From Bacillus sp. SD075 (GTDB lineage: Bacteria > Bacillota > Bacilli > Bacillales > DSM-1321), in the NCBI RefSeq assembly GCF_017355165.1, contig NZ_JADILK010000008.1:115134-179133 (forward strand): 64,000 nucleotides of DNA, written 5' to 3'. The stretch's first letter is position 1. Each line of letters starts with the position of its first letter. Shown piece by piece: positions 16,083 to 25,983 of the stretch. Under the pieces are notes generated by a model. That model ran no database searches. It worked only from the letters and a program-made list of their open reading frames with translations, and had not been told where the DNA came from. The translations under genes were made by a program, and so were the position numbers.

Positions 16083-17222
16083 TTACTGGTAAGGAATTTG
16101 TATAAATACCAAAGTGCCTGCCCCCGGTTGTGAATCGATCGTCATTTCACCTTCCAGCAGCTCGACTCTTTCTCTCATTCCTACCAAGCCAAATGAACCT
16201 TCTTTTTGAATCGAAGAATCAAACCCTTTTCCATCATCTTTGACGACGACGGTCACCATCTCCTTGGAAATGGACAGTTTAACTTGAACCTTTTTTGGGT
16301 CCGCGTGCTTCAATGAATTTTGTACAGCCTCTTGAACCAGCCTGAATAAAGCGACCTCCATATCGGAAGGAAGCCTTTTGGCCTGTCCAAGGTTGACGAA
16401 ATTCAGATTCACACCATTATTATAGTCTTCGGTCGTTTGCAGGTACTTTCTGAGGGTAGGAACAAGGCCTAAATCATCAAGCGCCATAGGTCGAAGGTCA
16501 TAGATGATTCTGCGCACTTCATATAAGGCATTCCTTACCATGACCTTCAAACTGCGGATTTCCACTAACGCTTCATCAGGGCCTCTCTCCCGTTGCACTC
16601 GTTCTATCAGGTCTGAGCGCATCATGACGTTTGCCAGCATTTGCGCCGGACCATCATGGATTTCCCGTGAGAGCTTTTTACGTTCCTGCTCCTGGGCTTC
16701 GATAATTTTCAGGCCGAAGTCCTGTTTGCGTTTCGCTTCTTGAAGGGCTTCTCCCACAAATTTAAGATCCTGCGTCAAATAATTCTGCACTACCGATATT
16801 TGCGATACGAGATGCACCGCTTTATCGATCGTCTGCTGTAAACCCCTTAACCTCAACTCAAGCTCATCCCGGCGATTACGGAGCTCTTTCTCCAATTGCC
16901 GGTTAATTTGTAAATCGACTTGCAGCTTATGTGCCCTTTCATAAGCATCGCGCACCTGTTCTTCAGAAAAATGGTTGAAGTGCATACTGACTTCTGAAAG
17001 CCTTTTTCGAGCAAACCTGGCTTTTGAATCCAGTGCATCGCTGTCGGTTATCACAATGGCGACCTTGATTTTCACATCATCAAGCTCTTTTGATAAGGAC
17101 TCGAAATCCTTTCGGCATTGTTCGCCGATATCAAAGACTTCATCTTTACTTTCACTAACCGTGCTCACCATTGTTTCTAAGATCTTGTCCAATGCTTTAG
17201 CATCAACCTTTTTTATGGACAT
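16083..17222 (-). CDS. degS: Sensor histidine kinase DegS
   Basis: A 379-aa cytoplasmic kinase partner of DegU. A long coiled-coil sensor region (about 1-170) precedes the HisKA_3 phospho-acceptor (KKLSREIHDGPAQMLANVMM). The ATPase domain follows (FRLVQEAVQNSLKHADP, VKDDGKGFD, GLVGMRERVELLEGEM). I use ATG 17222 (MSIKKVDAKALDKIL), which has GGAGGG upstream and gives nearly the B. subtilis length (385). The open frame to 17258 starts inside the leader. There is no transmembrane segment. Confidence 0.97.
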   Translation of the reverse strand: MSIKKVDAKALDKILETMVSTVSESKDEVFDIGEQCRKDFESLSKELDDVKIKVAIVITDSDALDSKARFARKRLSEVSMHFNHFSEEQVRDAYERAHKLQVDLQINRQLEKELRNRRDELELRLRGLQQTIDKAVHLVSQISVVQNYLTQDLKFVGEALQEAKRKQDFGLKIIEAQEQERKKLSREIHDGPAQMLANVMMRSDLIERVQRERGPDEALVEIRSLKVMVRNALYEVRRIIYDLRPMALDDLGLVPTLRKYLQTTEDYNNGVNLNFVNLGQAKRLPSDMEVALFRLVQEAVQNSLKHADPKKVQVKLSISKEMVTVVVKDDGKGFDSSIQKEGSFGLVGMRERVELLEGEMTIDSQPGAGTLVFIQIPYQ

Positions 17223-17771
17223 TAAGATCCCTCCACTTAAATCAAAAGACTTAAACAATTTATTGTCTTAAAGACTATGTATATGGAAAAAGTTCTTTTC
17301 CTTTTTCATGAATGGTTAAATTTCAGGAAACTTTTGTATGAAGTAACCTTCATGAACATATTGTACCAAAAAAAGATTAAAAATACGTTAATTTCCTTTT
17401 ATGATCCCCATGAAATGTACAAATTTACCATACATCTCATATTCCTGCCATTAAGTCTGCCTATTAAAGGCAGAAAGCCATTTCTATTATCCTAATACAA
17501 AATATCCTTTTCAATCTAATGGATATTCTGCTCCATTGATTATCATATGAAACGGATGCATTTATTAAATGGCAAAATCCTTGAAATGAGAGGACAGGTT
17601 AAGGTAAAGCCAGGATAATGGCACAGAACTCAAGTTTTTCCTACAATGTTATTCTTTTAAGCATATATGACCAGCTAATAACAATAACAGGCAATGAAAT
17701 TAATTATAACACGTACAGCTTTATCTTATATTAAAGTTTCTTTACACATGCGGTATGTATATGTATCGACA
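17223..17771. other. Intergenic gap between degS and yvyE
   Basis: About 550 bases of AT-rich sequence between divergent genes. It must hold the degS promoter, but I could not pick a convincing -10/-35 pair. A small hairpin (TCTGCC/GGCAGA, near 17455-17474) is present. The only ORF (72 aa, 17277-17495) has no ribosome site and is not believed. Confidence 0.5.
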
Positions 17772-17800
17772 TTGCCACTTTTTCCGCGAAGCCTTATAAT
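17772..17800 (+). promoter_or_regulatory. SigA promoter of yvyE
   Basis: TTGCCA (17772-17777), a 17-nt spacer and a perfect TATAAT (17795-17800). It ends 36 nt before the yvyE start. Confidence 0.85.
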
Positions 17801-17836
17801 AAATCAACTAATAGGAAGTACGAAGGTGGAATAATA

Positions 17837-18472
17837 ATGCTCACTCAATATTTAACAGTGGCGGGCCGCGGCGAACATGAAATCGTCATTGAAAAATCCC
17901 GTTTTATTTCTCACATCGCCCGGGTCGAAACCGAAGATGCCGCACAGGCCTTTATCCAGGAAATCAAGAAAAAGCACAAAGATGCTACACATAATTGTTC
18001 AGCCTACATGGTCGGGGAACAAAACCAGTTCCAAAAGGCCCTTGACGATGGGGAACCGAGCGGAACAGCAGGCGTCCCTATTCTAGAAGTGCTTAAGAAA
18101 AAGGAACTAAAAGACACCGTCGTTGTGGTCACACGCTATTTTGGCGGCATCAAACTTGGTGCTGGCGGTCTCATTCGCGCTTACAGCAAAGCGACTTCTG
18201 AAGGAATAAATACCACTGGTGTGGTCATCAGAAAACTAATGCGGGTCATTTCGACAACCATCGACTATACTTGGCTTGGAAAATTGGAAAACGAATTGAG
18301 ATCTTCCATTTATCAAATAAAGGAAATTCAGTACCTTGATCAGGTCAATATCCTTGTATATGTTGAGGAAACACAAAAAGACACATATACCGCTTGGATT
18401 ACAGAGCTGACGAATGGTCAAGGCCGCATCACTGAGGAAGAAATTCTTTATTTGGAAGAGGATTTAGCCTAA
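17837..18472 (+). CDS. yvyE: YigZ/IMPACT family protein YvyE
   Basis: A 211-aa protein of the YigZ/IMPACT (UPF0029) family. The N-terminal domain carries EIVIEKSRFISHIARV, then DDGEPSGTAGVPIL and VVVTRYFGGIKLGAGGLIRA. The smaller C-terminal domain is EF-G domain V-like. The molecular role is uncertain (eukaryotic IMPACT regulates GCN2). It is preceded by AAGGTGG and a clear SigA promoter. The same neighbour order (degS, yvyE, LCP, tagO) exists in B. subtilis. Confidence 0.95.
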   Translation: MLTQYLTVAGRGEHEIVIEKSRFISHIARVETEDAAQAFIQEIKKKHKDATHNCSAYMVGEQNQFQKALDDGEPSGTAGVPILEVLKKKELKDTVVVVTRYFGGIKLGAGGLIRAYSKATSEGINTTGVVIRKLMRVISTTIDYTWLGKLENELRSSIYQIKEIQYLDQVNILVYVEETQKDTYTAWITELTNGQGRITEEEILYLEEDLA

Positions 18473-18531
18473 TATACTCCTGCATATTTTCCCTTTTTTA
18501 TGCTGTAATATAATTGAAAAGAAATATTTAT

Positions 18532-18560
18532 TTTACGAAATTATTAAATCATTGTAAAAT
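18532..18560 (+). promoter_or_regulatory. Weak SigA-like promoter before LCP gene
   Basis: TTTACG (18532-18537), 17-nt spacer and TAAAAT (18555-18560). Agreement with consensus is moderate, so this is only a candidate. Confidence 0.35.
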
Positions 18561-18650
18561 TAGGTGTAATATATGACGAAATATAAACTGCAGGATTCGA
18601 AAAATAGCGATAAATGTCTGATGTTCGTTATTTAAAAGGAGAAGAAAAAG

Positions 18651-19673
18651 ATGTCTACCACTAGGCGTGTTTATAAAATTAAAAAAACAAAGAAAAAAAG
18701 GCGAAAGAGACTTTGGTTATTGCTTGTTCCCCTGCTGGTACTCGGTCTGGGGGCTTCTACGTATGCTGCAACCCTGTATATGAAAGCCCAGAATGTATTC
18801 AATGATTCGTATGACCCGGTCGAGGCTTCAGCCAAGCGGAGTGAAAAGGTCGATCCGCTCGAAGATAATTTCTCCATACTTTTCATAGGAATCGATGATA
18901 GTAAGGAACGTAACTTTAAAGGGAACTCACGCTCGGATGCTTTAATTCTGGCTACATTCAATAAAGATCAGAAATCCATAAAACTATTAAGCATTCCCCG
19001 TGATTCATATGTGTACGTGCCTGCCAAAGGCGTAACCACGAAAATCAATGCGGCCCATGCAGCCGGCGGACCAAAAGCGACGATGGACACCGTTGAGGAA
19101 CTACTCGATATCCCTGTCGATTATTATGTCCGCATGAACTTTAATGCCTTCATCGATGTCGTGGATTCGTTGGACGGAATCGAAGTTGACGTACCTTATG
19201 AATTGAACGAAATGGATTCAAATGACAAGAAAAATGCCATCCACCTTGAAGAAGGATTACAGACGGTTGATGGTGAAGAAGCATTAGCCTTTGCACGGAC
19301 ACGTAAAAAGGACAGTGATATCCAACGTGGTGAGCGTCAACAGGAAGTCCTTAAAGCCATCATCGCCAAAGCAACCTCTGCTGGATCACTGACGAAATAT
19401 ACAGACGTAATGGAAGCTGTCGGTGACAATATGACAACGAACCTTCAATTCTCGCAAATTAGAGGTTTCATAAAATATGTAACTACCGATAAAGGCCTCA
19501 ATCTTGAAACCATCAAACTGGAAGGCCAGGATTCTACCATTAGCGGAACCTATTATTATCAGCTGAACGAAACATCATTAGCGAACAATAAGCTGTTGCT
19601 TCAATCCCACTTGAACTTGGGGCCAGATAAGGGCAATCAAACTGAAGCAGTTCAATCACAAATACAAGAATAA
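18651..19673 (+). CDS. LytR-CpsA-Psr wall polymer ligase (TagV-like)
   Basis: A 340-aa LCP enzyme that transfers undecaprenyl-PP-linked polymers to peptidoglycan outside the membrane. A basic cytoplasmic start (KIKKTKKKRRKRLW) precedes one membrane segment (about residues 22-43). The LCP domain has FSILFIGIDDSKERN, SDALILATFNKDQKSIKLLS, the arginine motif IPRDSYVYVP and FARTRKKDSDIQRGERQQE. The position between yvyE and tagO equals B. subtilis yvhJ (tagV). AAAAGGAG precedes the ATG. A strong bidirectional terminator follows. Confidence 0.93.
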   Translation: MSTTRRVYKIKKTKKKRRKRLWLLLVPLLVLGLGASTYAATLYMKAQNVFNDSYDPVEASAKRSEKVDPLEDNFSILFIGIDDSKERNFKGNSRSDALILATFNKDQKSIKLLSIPRDSYVYVPAKGVTTKINAAHAAGGPKATMDTVEELLDIPVDYYVRMNFNAFIDVVDSLDGIEVDVPYELNEMDSNDKKNAIHLEEGLQTVDGEEALAFARTRKKDSDIQRGERQQEVLKAIIAKATSAGSLTKYTDVMEAVGDNMTTNLQFSQIRGFIKYVTTDKGLNLETIKLEGQDSTISGTYYYQLNETSLANNKLLLQSHLNLGPDKGNQTEAVQSQIQE

Positions 19674-19712
19674 AGTGAAACCCCCACTCGTCATGAGTGG
19701 GGGTTTCACTTT
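19672..19712. terminator. Strong terminator after LCP gene
   Basis: Perfect 18-bp stem, AAAGTGAAACCCCCACTC and its complement, with a 5-nt loop and T-rich 3' side (CACTTTATT). It begins at the LCP stop codon. Confidence 0.9.
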
Positions 19713-19804
19713 ATTGATGCACGGCCCCATATAGTTTTCTTATATGAAATCATATGCTGCGAAGATTGCATTTATATGATCAAGCCCCGCCAGTTAGCAG
19801 CAAA

Positions 19805-19842
19805 AAAGCCACCAACCGTTTAAAGAAACGGTTAGTGGCTTT
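19805..19842 (-). terminator. Terminator of tagA-GT-tagO operon
   Basis: AAAGCCACCAACCGTTT against AAACGGTTAGTGGCTTT with a 4-nt loop, followed by TTTTTT on the minus strand, about 50 nt after the tagO stop. Confidence 0.9.
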
Positions 19843-19894
19843 CCATATATCCACTAGAAAAATTAGCTATTCTAGTAATCTATTTCCAAAACGA

Positions 19895-20944
19895 TCATGG
19901 CTTGTTTTTAAAGTTGAGCATCTTGAGCAACGGCTGGTAGTTTGAATTGACCAAGCCAATTTTCTCTACAAAAATCTCGATGATCAGCAGGAGTCCCGTT
20001 ACAAGGATCAAAGCTCCCCACATCGTTGCAAATGAAAAGATTATGGCCGCTAGGCCAAAGCAAGCAGCTAAAGCGTAAATGAGCAAGACAGTCTGCTTAT
20101 GAGTGAATCCCAAGTTTATCAAACAGTGATGTAAATGGGACTTATCAGCAGCCGAGATCGGCTGTTTATTGACGACCCTGCGGATAATCGCGAAAAATGT
20201 ATCCGAAATGGGAACACCCAAAATGATGATCGGTACGATCAATGAAATCATCGTAACGTTTTTAAACCCTAGCAGGGACAGAACGGCAATGATGTAACCT
20301 AGGAATAATGCGCCTGTATCTCCCATGAAGATCTTTGCCGGATGGAAGTTATATTTCAAAAAGCCAAGAGTGCTTCCAATCACGATCAATGCGACCATGG
20401 CAACAAATAGGTCCCCTTTAATAAGGGCCATTGTGGCAATTGTCACTAATGCGATCGTTGAGACACCGCCTGCAAGACCATCCAGTCCATCTATTAAGTT
20501 AATTGCATTAATGATGCTGACAATCCATAAAATGGTGATCGGTATACTTAAAACACCAAATTCAAGTGTATCGGTAAAGAACGGCAAATTGATGAATTCC
20601 ACTTCAAGACCGCCCCATAATACGATAATGAGGGCAGCCAAAACCTGGCCGAGGAATTTGGGTGCAGCCCTCAATTCAAAAACATCATCAGCCATCCCGA
20701 TCAAAATGATGACAAGGGCTCCCACCAGAAGGGGCAATTGCTCCCGAAAATCATTCATGAAAAGTAAGAAGGTAATGAAAAAACTCAAAAATATAGCTAA
20801 ACCGCCCATGCGCGGCATAATTTTACTATGCACTTTTCGCTCATTCGGTTTATCGGTAGCTCCTAACTTAAAGGCCAGCTTTCCGACAAAAGGAGTCAAA
20901 AAAATGGATAATAAAAAGGCTACCAACAAGGCCCCTATTAACAT
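19895..20944 (-). CDS. tagO: UDP-GlcNAc:undecaprenyl-P GlcNAc-1-P transferase TagO
   Basis: A 349-aa polytopic enzyme (about 11 membrane segments) that starts wall teichoic acid and other secondary polymers by loading GlcNAc-P on undecaprenyl phosphate. MraY/WecA-family motifs: MPRMGGLAIFLSFF, the aspartate pair GMADDVFELRAAPKFLGQ, NAINLIDGLDGLAGGVS, FHPAKIFMGDTGALFLGY and SHLHHCLINLGFTHKQT. I start at ATG 20944, with GAGGTGG 6 nt upstream; the open frame's TTG at 20959 lies in that ribosome site. It is the last gene of a tagA-glycosyltransferase-tagO unit. Confidence 0.95.
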   Translation of the reverse strand: MLIGALLVAFLLSIFLTPFVGKLAFKLGATDKPNERKVHSKIMPRMGGLAIFLSFFITFLLFMNDFREQLPLLVGALVIILIGMADDVFELRAAPKFLGQVLAALIIVLWGGLEVEFINLPFFTDTLEFGVLSIPITILWIVSIINAINLIDGLDGLAGGVSTIALVTIATMALIKGDLFVAMVALIVIGSTLGFLKYNFHPAKIFMGDTGALFLGYIIAVLSLLGFKNVTMISLIVPIIILGVPISDTFFAIIRRVVNKQPISAADKSHLHHCLINLGFTHKQTVLLIYALAACFGLAAIIFSFATMWGALILVTGLLLIIEIFVEKIGLVNSNYQPLLKMLNFKNKP

Positions 20945-21020
20945 CAAGAACCACCTCAATTCAACTAAAAATCTAATACCCGTAACGATCTATAAGAAAA
21001 CCTATATATAAATGCTTATT

Positions 21021-22124
21021 TTAATTTTTCATCCTCAAATAAACATTATATACGTTATTGGCTAAAATCTCTATAGAAAAGTTGTTTTTTGCAAATTTTT
21101 GTAAATCCGACCCTATCTTTGTCAGGCCCCCGGATTTTTTTAATTCTAAAGCATGGCAGATGGACAATTTCAGCTGTTCGACATTGCCGATATCCGTAAT
21201 CCAGCCCTTGCTCCGATCGGGAATCAATTCCTGTACACCGCCGACATCACTTGTGATTGCCGGAAGCCCCGATCTTGCTCCTTCAAGTAAAACCAGTGGA
21301 AAGCTTTCGCTTAAGGAAGTCAATAGTGTGATGTCCCCCAACGGGTAGATTCGATCTAAATCTTCACGATACCCTAAAAAGTGCACGTGATCGGATAATC
21401 CCTTTTCCGAGACTATCTCTTCCAGAGCGGATCTCCTGCTCCCGTCCCCTGCAAGCAACAGCTTTACATGGGGGAATTCCGTTACCACTTCACTTAATGC
21501 CTCTAAAGCAAATTCATGACCTTTCACCGGTTCAAGCCTTGCAGGCATGATGACGATGAAATCGTCTTTCCCAAACCCGAAATCTTCTCTTTGAAAAGGG
21601 AAAGGCAATTCCTTTTCAAAGTCAATTCCGTTTAGGATCTTTGTTACTTTGGACGAATGTATTCCTTGGTCAATCAAGTCCTGCTTAAAGCGGTCGGAAA
21701 CTGCCAGTATATGATCCGCATATCGAAATGACCTTACATGAAGGCCCGTAAACAATCTTCCTTTTACACCCTGCCCCAAAAAGTCATGATGAGGGGAACT
21801 GTGAACAGTAAGAAGCCAAGGGCATTTAACGAGGCGCTTTATGAAGGCACCATAAATATTCGCCCGCGGACCATGTGTATGGATGATGTCTATATTATTT
21901 AGACGGATAAAGTCCCTTAAAGGTTTCAAAATGGACAGGTCATATTTGGAGTGTTGTTTGAAAAGTTCGGTTTGTATCCCGGAGGACAAAGCCCGCCGGT
22001 AAAGTTCACCATCTTCAAATAAACCAAGCAAACACTCCTCTTTATTCAATTGGTTCAGTAAGGACATAATATGAAACATACCGCCGCCAGTTTCATTACC
22101 AGCGTTTAAATGCAAGATCCTCAT
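21021..22124 (-). CDS. Family 4 glycosyltransferase
   Basis: A 367-aa GT-B glycosyltransferase between tagA and tagO. MRILHLNAGNETGGGMFHIM is the N-terminal nucleotide-fold start. IDIIHTHGPRANIYGAF and LLTVHSSPHHDF belong to the acceptor domain. VIMPARLEPVKGHEFALEAL and FLGYREDLDRIYPLGDITLL...SFPLVLLEGARSGLPAI carry the C-terminal donor site (ExxxxG type). Likely adds a sugar to the TagO/TagA lipid-linked disaccharide; the sugar is unknown. ATG 22124 is chosen since AAGGAG lies 8 nt upstream. Confidence 0.9.
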   Translation of the reverse strand: MRILHLNAGNETGGGMFHIMSLLNQLNKEECLLGLFEDGELYRRALSSGIQTELFKQHSKYDLSILKPLRDFIRLNNIDIIHTHGPRANIYGAFIKRLVKCPWLLTVHSSPHHDFLGQGVKGRLFTGLHVRSFRYADHILAVSDRFKQDLIDQGIHSSKVTKILNGIDFEKELPFPFQREDFGFGKDDFIVIMPARLEPVKGHEFALEALSEVVTEFPHVKLLLAGDGSRRSALEEIVSEKGLSDHVHFLGYREDLDRIYPLGDITLLTSLSESFPLVLLEGARSGLPAITSDVGGVQELIPDRSKGWITDIGNVEQLKLSICHALELKKSGGLTKIGSDLQKFAKNNFSIEILANNVYNVYLRMKN

Positions 22125-22142
22125 CCAGTCCACTCCTTATGT

Positions 22143-22886
22143 TCAGGAACGCTGCACCGTTTTCCTTAACCGCCTAACCTTTAATACGAATCTTGGCAGA
22201 GCAAGCATCCGTTTCCACCGTGAAGGTTGCTGGATCAGTCGGTACAACCATTCAAGACGCATCTTTTGCCAGAAAACTGGGGCGCGGTTCACCTTTCCCG
22301 CAAGGACATCGAAGCTTCCCCCAACTCCCATGAATAACCCCTTATTGAATAACGCATAGTGCTTGGAGACCCATTTTTCCTGCCTAGGGAACCCTAATGC
22401 AGTCAATATGATGTCAGGTTCAAGTTCCGCTATCGTCTTAGGCAGGGTTTCATCCTTGATATCAATGTAACCATGGTTGTATCCCACCAACTCGAGACCC
22501 GGGTATAATTCTTTTACTTTCAGGGCCGCTGCTTCAATCACGTTTTCCTCCGCTCCAAGCAGGTATACCTTCAGCGCTTTTTCATCAGCGACCCGAAATA
22601 ATTCATTCATCAAGTCGAATCCTGTAATCCGCTCTTGTAAAGGTTGATTTAGCCATTTAGAGGCCATAATAATACCAACGCCATCCGGAGTGATGTAATC
22701 AGCAGATATAATGATGTCTTTATAATCCTGATGTTCATTTGCATACTCAACTATTTCCGGATTTGCCGTAACGATAAACGTTTTTTCTTGATTCATCAAT
22801 CTTGGATTGATCATTCCATTCATGAATTCATCCATATTGGTATCAATGAATGGTATGGATAGTATCTCAACAAACTTTTCTGTCAT
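22143..22886 (-). CDS. tagA: WecG/TagA/CpsF glycosyltransferase (ManNAc transferase)
   Basis: A 247-aa GT26 enzyme that in teichoic acid synthesis adds ManNAc to GlcNAc-PP-undecaprenol. Family motifs: FIVTANPEIVEYANEH, the catalytic-region YITPDGVGIIMASKWL, ERITGFDLMNELF, VYLLGAEENVIEAAA and LGFPRQEKWVSKHY, then GVGGSFDVLAGKVNRAP. The C-terminal basic helices (RLEWLYRLIQQPSRWKRM) mediate membrane contact. It is the first gene of the leftward operon, 19 nt before the GT4 gene, and divergent from the Wzy-like gene. Confidence 0.93.
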   Translation of the reverse strand: MTEKFVEILSIPFIDTNMDEFMNGMINPRLMNQEKTFIVTANPEIVEYANEHQDYKDIIISADYITPDGVGIIMASKWLNQPLQERITGFDLMNELFRVADEKALKVYLLGAEENVIEAAALKVKELYPGLELVGYNHGYIDIKDETLPKTIAELEPDIILTALGFPRQEKWVSKHYALFNKGLFMGVGGSFDVLAGKVNRAPVFWQKMRLEWLYRLIQQPSRWKRMLALPRFVLKVRRLRKTVQRS

Positions 22887-22997
22887 TTCACTTCAGCCTT
22901 TCATATGTACTATACATCTAAAGGGTGGGGTATTATTCAAGAAATTTTTTCATACACATCATAGAACGTGATTTTTGATTCAAAGGTGGTTAATCAA

Positions 22998-24428
22998 TTG
23001 AAATTTATAGAAAGACAATCGTTACCCATTCTATTTCTGTGCCTGCTCGTACCATTGGCAGCGCCTCACCCTATCGCCGGTTACACGGCAACGGCGTTGA
23101 TGCTTTCTTTTATCGGTATAAATAAAAAAAACCTGTTATTCATTCTATTCATTTATTTCCCTGCCCGTCCCTTATTGATGGAACTGAATAGCGGCTTGAC
23201 CTATACGGGTGACCTGATCATCCTCACCCTATTCATTTCTTTACTCATTGAAAGATTCAAAAAGGGCGAATGGCAATTTTCAAAATATCATTTTACTGCG
23301 CCCTTTTGGTTGTTTTGTTTAATTGGTGCCGGGTCTGCACTTATAAACGGAGTGGGAATCCTCCCCATCCTATTTGAACTCCGTGCATTGCTTATTACAT
23401 TCTTGCTTCTTTACATTATCGGTGAATTAAATCTAGAAAGAAAGGATATCTTTCGCTTTTTGAAGGTAATCCTAATATTCACAATCTTGCTTTGCCTGCA
23501 TGGCCTAGTGGAGAAAATCTTTTCACGTACGATCTTGCTTCCCCATGAATGGGAAATGTGGAACCTTTCTCCAACAAACCGGATAAGGATTTATGGAGCA
23601 CCTGCCAATCCTAATGTATTCGCCTTATTCTTAAGCATCCAGTTATTCCTGAGTTTCTTTCTATTTCAGTCGCTGAAAAAAAATAAATGGATCGTCTTTC
23701 TGGCAGCCATCCTGCTTTCCGGAACGTTACTGCTTACCTATTCACGGGGCACGATGATTGCATTCGGGTTCGCGGCGCTTGTCTTTATCATATGGACTAG
23801 AAATAAACCATTCCTCAAATATGCTGTTGGGGCATTTTGTCTCGGCCTGCTTCTTATTTATTACCCAGTATTATTTGCATCCAGTAAAGTGGAGGTTTCC
23901 GCATCGATTCCCATGGAAAATGTGGTAATTGGCAGCACCCCCTCATCTGAAAACGAATATGCACTCTCCAATCGTTTTTCAGAAATGTTCTCTGATAAGA
24001 CTCTGCACCAGAGTACAGAATGGGGCCGGTTATATGTCCTAATAAAGGGAGTGGAAATTTTCAAAGATCACCCGATAATCGGTACGGGGCTAGCGACCTT
24101 CGGAGATTCAGCCACACTTTCCTTTTCTTCACCAATTTATCAGGAATACCAAATTGGTGAAAGGATGTATACCGATAATCAATATATCCAGATTCTGGTT
24201 CAAACGGGCATACTGGGCTTTCTTGCGGTTCTTGCATTCATCTGTTTTTCCTGCCGTAAAATCCTTAAATCGGGAAATCGCACTTTGGCAGCGTTTACCC
24301 TCTGCCTGATGTTCGCCGCATTATTAGCAGGACTTTTCTACAATGTTCTCGAAGATAAAACGTTTACGCTGATATTTTATAGTTGTTTGGGATTTTGTTT
24401 ACAGAAGGACATCATTTTAAAGGATTGA
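22998..24428 (+). CDS. O-antigen ligase/polymerase (Wzy-like) membrane protein
   Basis: A protein of about 476 aa with some 11-12 hydrophobic segments and a large extracellular loop near residues 305-400. The loop and its flanks carry EWGRLYVLIKGVEIFKDHPI and GTGLATFGD, then YTDNQYIQILVQTGILGFLA, the Wzy_C/O-antigen-ligase signature. LTYSRGTMIAFGFAAL is also typical. Such enzymes polymerise or transfer lipid-linked oligosaccharides outside the membrane. The start is probably TTG 22998, since AAAGGTGG lies 8 nt upstream; a GTG at 22968 has no ribosome site. It is followed 4 nt later by the MurJ-like gene. Confidence 0.88.
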   Translation: MKFIERQSLPILFLCLLVPLAAPHPIAGYTATALMLSFIGINKKNLLFILFIYFPARPLLMELNSGLTYTGDLIILTLFISLLIERFKKGEWQFSKYHFTAPFWLFCLIGAGSALINGVGILPILFELRALLITFLLLYIIGELNLERKDIFRFLKVILIFTILLCLHGLVEKIFSRTILLPHEWEMWNLSPTNRIRIYGAPANPNVFALFLSIQLFLSFFLFQSLKKNKWIVFLAAILLSGTLLLTYSRGTMIAFGFAALVFIIWTRNKPFLKYAVGAFCLGLLLIYYPVLFASSKVEVSASIPMENVVIGSTPSSENEYALSNRFSEMFSDKTLHQSTEWGRLYVLIKGVEIFKDHPIIGTGLATFGDSATLSFSSPIYQEYQIGERMYTDNQYIQILVQTGILGFLAVLAFICFSCRKILKSGNRTLAAFTLCLMFAALLAGLFYNVLEDKTFTLIFYSCLGFCLQKDIILKD

Positions 24429-24432
24429 AAAT

Positions 24433-25959
24433 ATGCCTACTCTTTCACATGTCATTAAATCGGTCGGGCTCGTCACTATTATTGCAGCCATTGGAAAAGT
24501 CCTCGGATTCGGGCGGGAATCGATCATAGCCGCCTATTTCGGGGCATCATCCATGGCAGATGTTTTTTTCGTGGCAAGCCTCATACCAACCATTCTTTTT
24601 ACGGCTCTCGGCAGCGGTCTTCAGGCCGGCGTTATTCCTATTTACTTGGAAAAGAAGACGGATAACCCGTTGAAAGCTGATGAATTCATCAGTGTTTTAG
24701 GTTCATTTTTTATGCTGGTAGCCGCAGTCATGACCATTGCCTGCATGATTTTCATAAAACCGCTCGTCATGTTGACAGCCCCTGGTTTCTCTGATGCAGA
24801 GCTTGCCTTGACGGAGTCACTGACCCGGATCATGCTGCCCAGTTTACTATTTTTCACGCTTTCTTACATGGCGACGGGGGTCCTGAATGCGAATAAGCGT
24901 TTTATTCTGCCGGCACTCACTTCGACTGCACAAAACACGGTCATTATAGCAGCCACCATATTGTTCGCTGCTCCGTTTGGGATTGAAGGGTTGGCATGGG
25001 GGTTCGTGTTCGGTGCTGCAAGCCAGTTCCTTATCCAATACCCGTCATTGAAGAAATACGGAATCCGGCCCATCATCTCTTTCCTGCCTCATAAACGGCA
25101 GATCGTGCAAACTCTGTATACCTTTTATCCAATCATTATCGCCGCTTTGGCGATCCAGTTGAATAGTGTCGTCGATCGGATTATTGCGACCTCGCTTGAA
25201 ACCGGAAGCGTATCGGCACTGAACTATGCGAATCGCCTGCTCTGGCTGCCATTAAGCATTGTCCTCACGCCGCTGATTACCGTATTGTACCCTTCAATCG
25301 TCGAGCGTGCGCTTATAGGTTATCAAACTTTCCTTAATTTGACCTTAAAGGGGCTGAAATCGCTATTATTTTTAGCGATTCCATTCATGGTCGTCATGTT
25401 AATCAGCGGAAACAGCTTAATCACTCTGGCCTTCCAGCGCGGGGCTTTCGACGCTTCAGCAACCGAAATGACGTATAGGGCGTTCATCTTTTATTCAGCT
25501 TGCCTCCCGTTCTTTGCACTGAGGGATTATCTGATGAACGCCTTCTACGCCTTGAAGAAAACGAAAGTGGCGATGTATTCCTGCCTGATTGCCGTAATGC
25601 TTAACGTCCTGCTTAGCTTGGTCCTATCACGTTTTCTCGGCGTAGGTGGAATCGCTTTAGCATCGGGCATTTCCATGCTGCTGCAATCTCTCTACCTTTT
25701 CGTCTATCTATGGCTGAAGACAGCAAGGGCGGACAAGGCCGCTTTCAGGGATGTTTTTCAGGAAAGCAGCAAGCTTGTCATCATCGGAACCATCATTTAC
25801 GGACTCGCTATCTGGATCCATCCGCTTACACTAAAGTTGCCCATCATCATGGAATTAGTGATCATCTCGCTGCTGGTATTCGGATTATATCTCGCTTTAT
25901 CCATCCTTTTTAAAGTAAGCGGCCTGCAAGCGATGAAAAGGATCAAATCTTCAAAGTAA
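24433..25959 (+). CDS. MurJ/MviN-family lipid-linked saccharide flippase
   Basis: A 508-aa MOP-superfamily flippase with about 14 membrane segments. GFGRESIIAAYFGASSMADV is the MurJ-family start. QLNSVVDRIIATSLETGSVS, then NYANRLLWLPLSIVLTPLIT and TLAFQRGAFDASAT, follow. In this position, after a Wzy-like gene and before a glycosyltransferase, it more likely flips a polysaccharide repeat unit than being the housekeeping lipid II flippase. The sequence alone cannot separate the two. AAAGGA lies 8 nt upstream of the ATG. Confidence 0.88.
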   Translation: MPTLSHVIKSVGLVTIIAAIGKVLGFGRESIIAAYFGASSMADVFFVASLIPTILFTALGSGLQAGVIPIYLEKKTDNPLKADEFISVLGSFFMLVAAVMTIACMIFIKPLVMLTAPGFSDAELALTESLTRIMLPSLLFFTLSYMATGVLNANKRFILPALTSTAQNTVIIAATILFAAPFGIEGLAWGFVFGAASQFLIQYPSLKKYGIRPIISFLPHKRQIVQTLYTFYPIIIAALAIQLNSVVDRIIATSLETGSVSALNYANRLLWLPLSIVLTPLITVLYPSIVERALIGYQTFLNLTLKGLKSLLFLAIPFMVVMLISGNSLITLAFQRGAFDASATEMTYRAFIFYSACLPFFALRDYLMNAFYALKKTKVAMYSCLIAVMLNVLLSLVLSRFLGVGGIALASGISMLLQSLYLFVYLWLKTARADKAAFRDVFQESSKLVIIGTIIYGLAIWIHPLTLKLPIIMELVIISLLVFGLYLALSILFKVSGLQAMKRIKSSK

Positions 25960-25983
25960 TACATTAGAAGAAGGAGTGCCATT

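Noticed and set aside
20325..21011. 228-aa plus-strand ORF opposite tagO
   Set aside because: Antisense shadow of a polytopic membrane protein; composition is atypical and there is no ribosome site.
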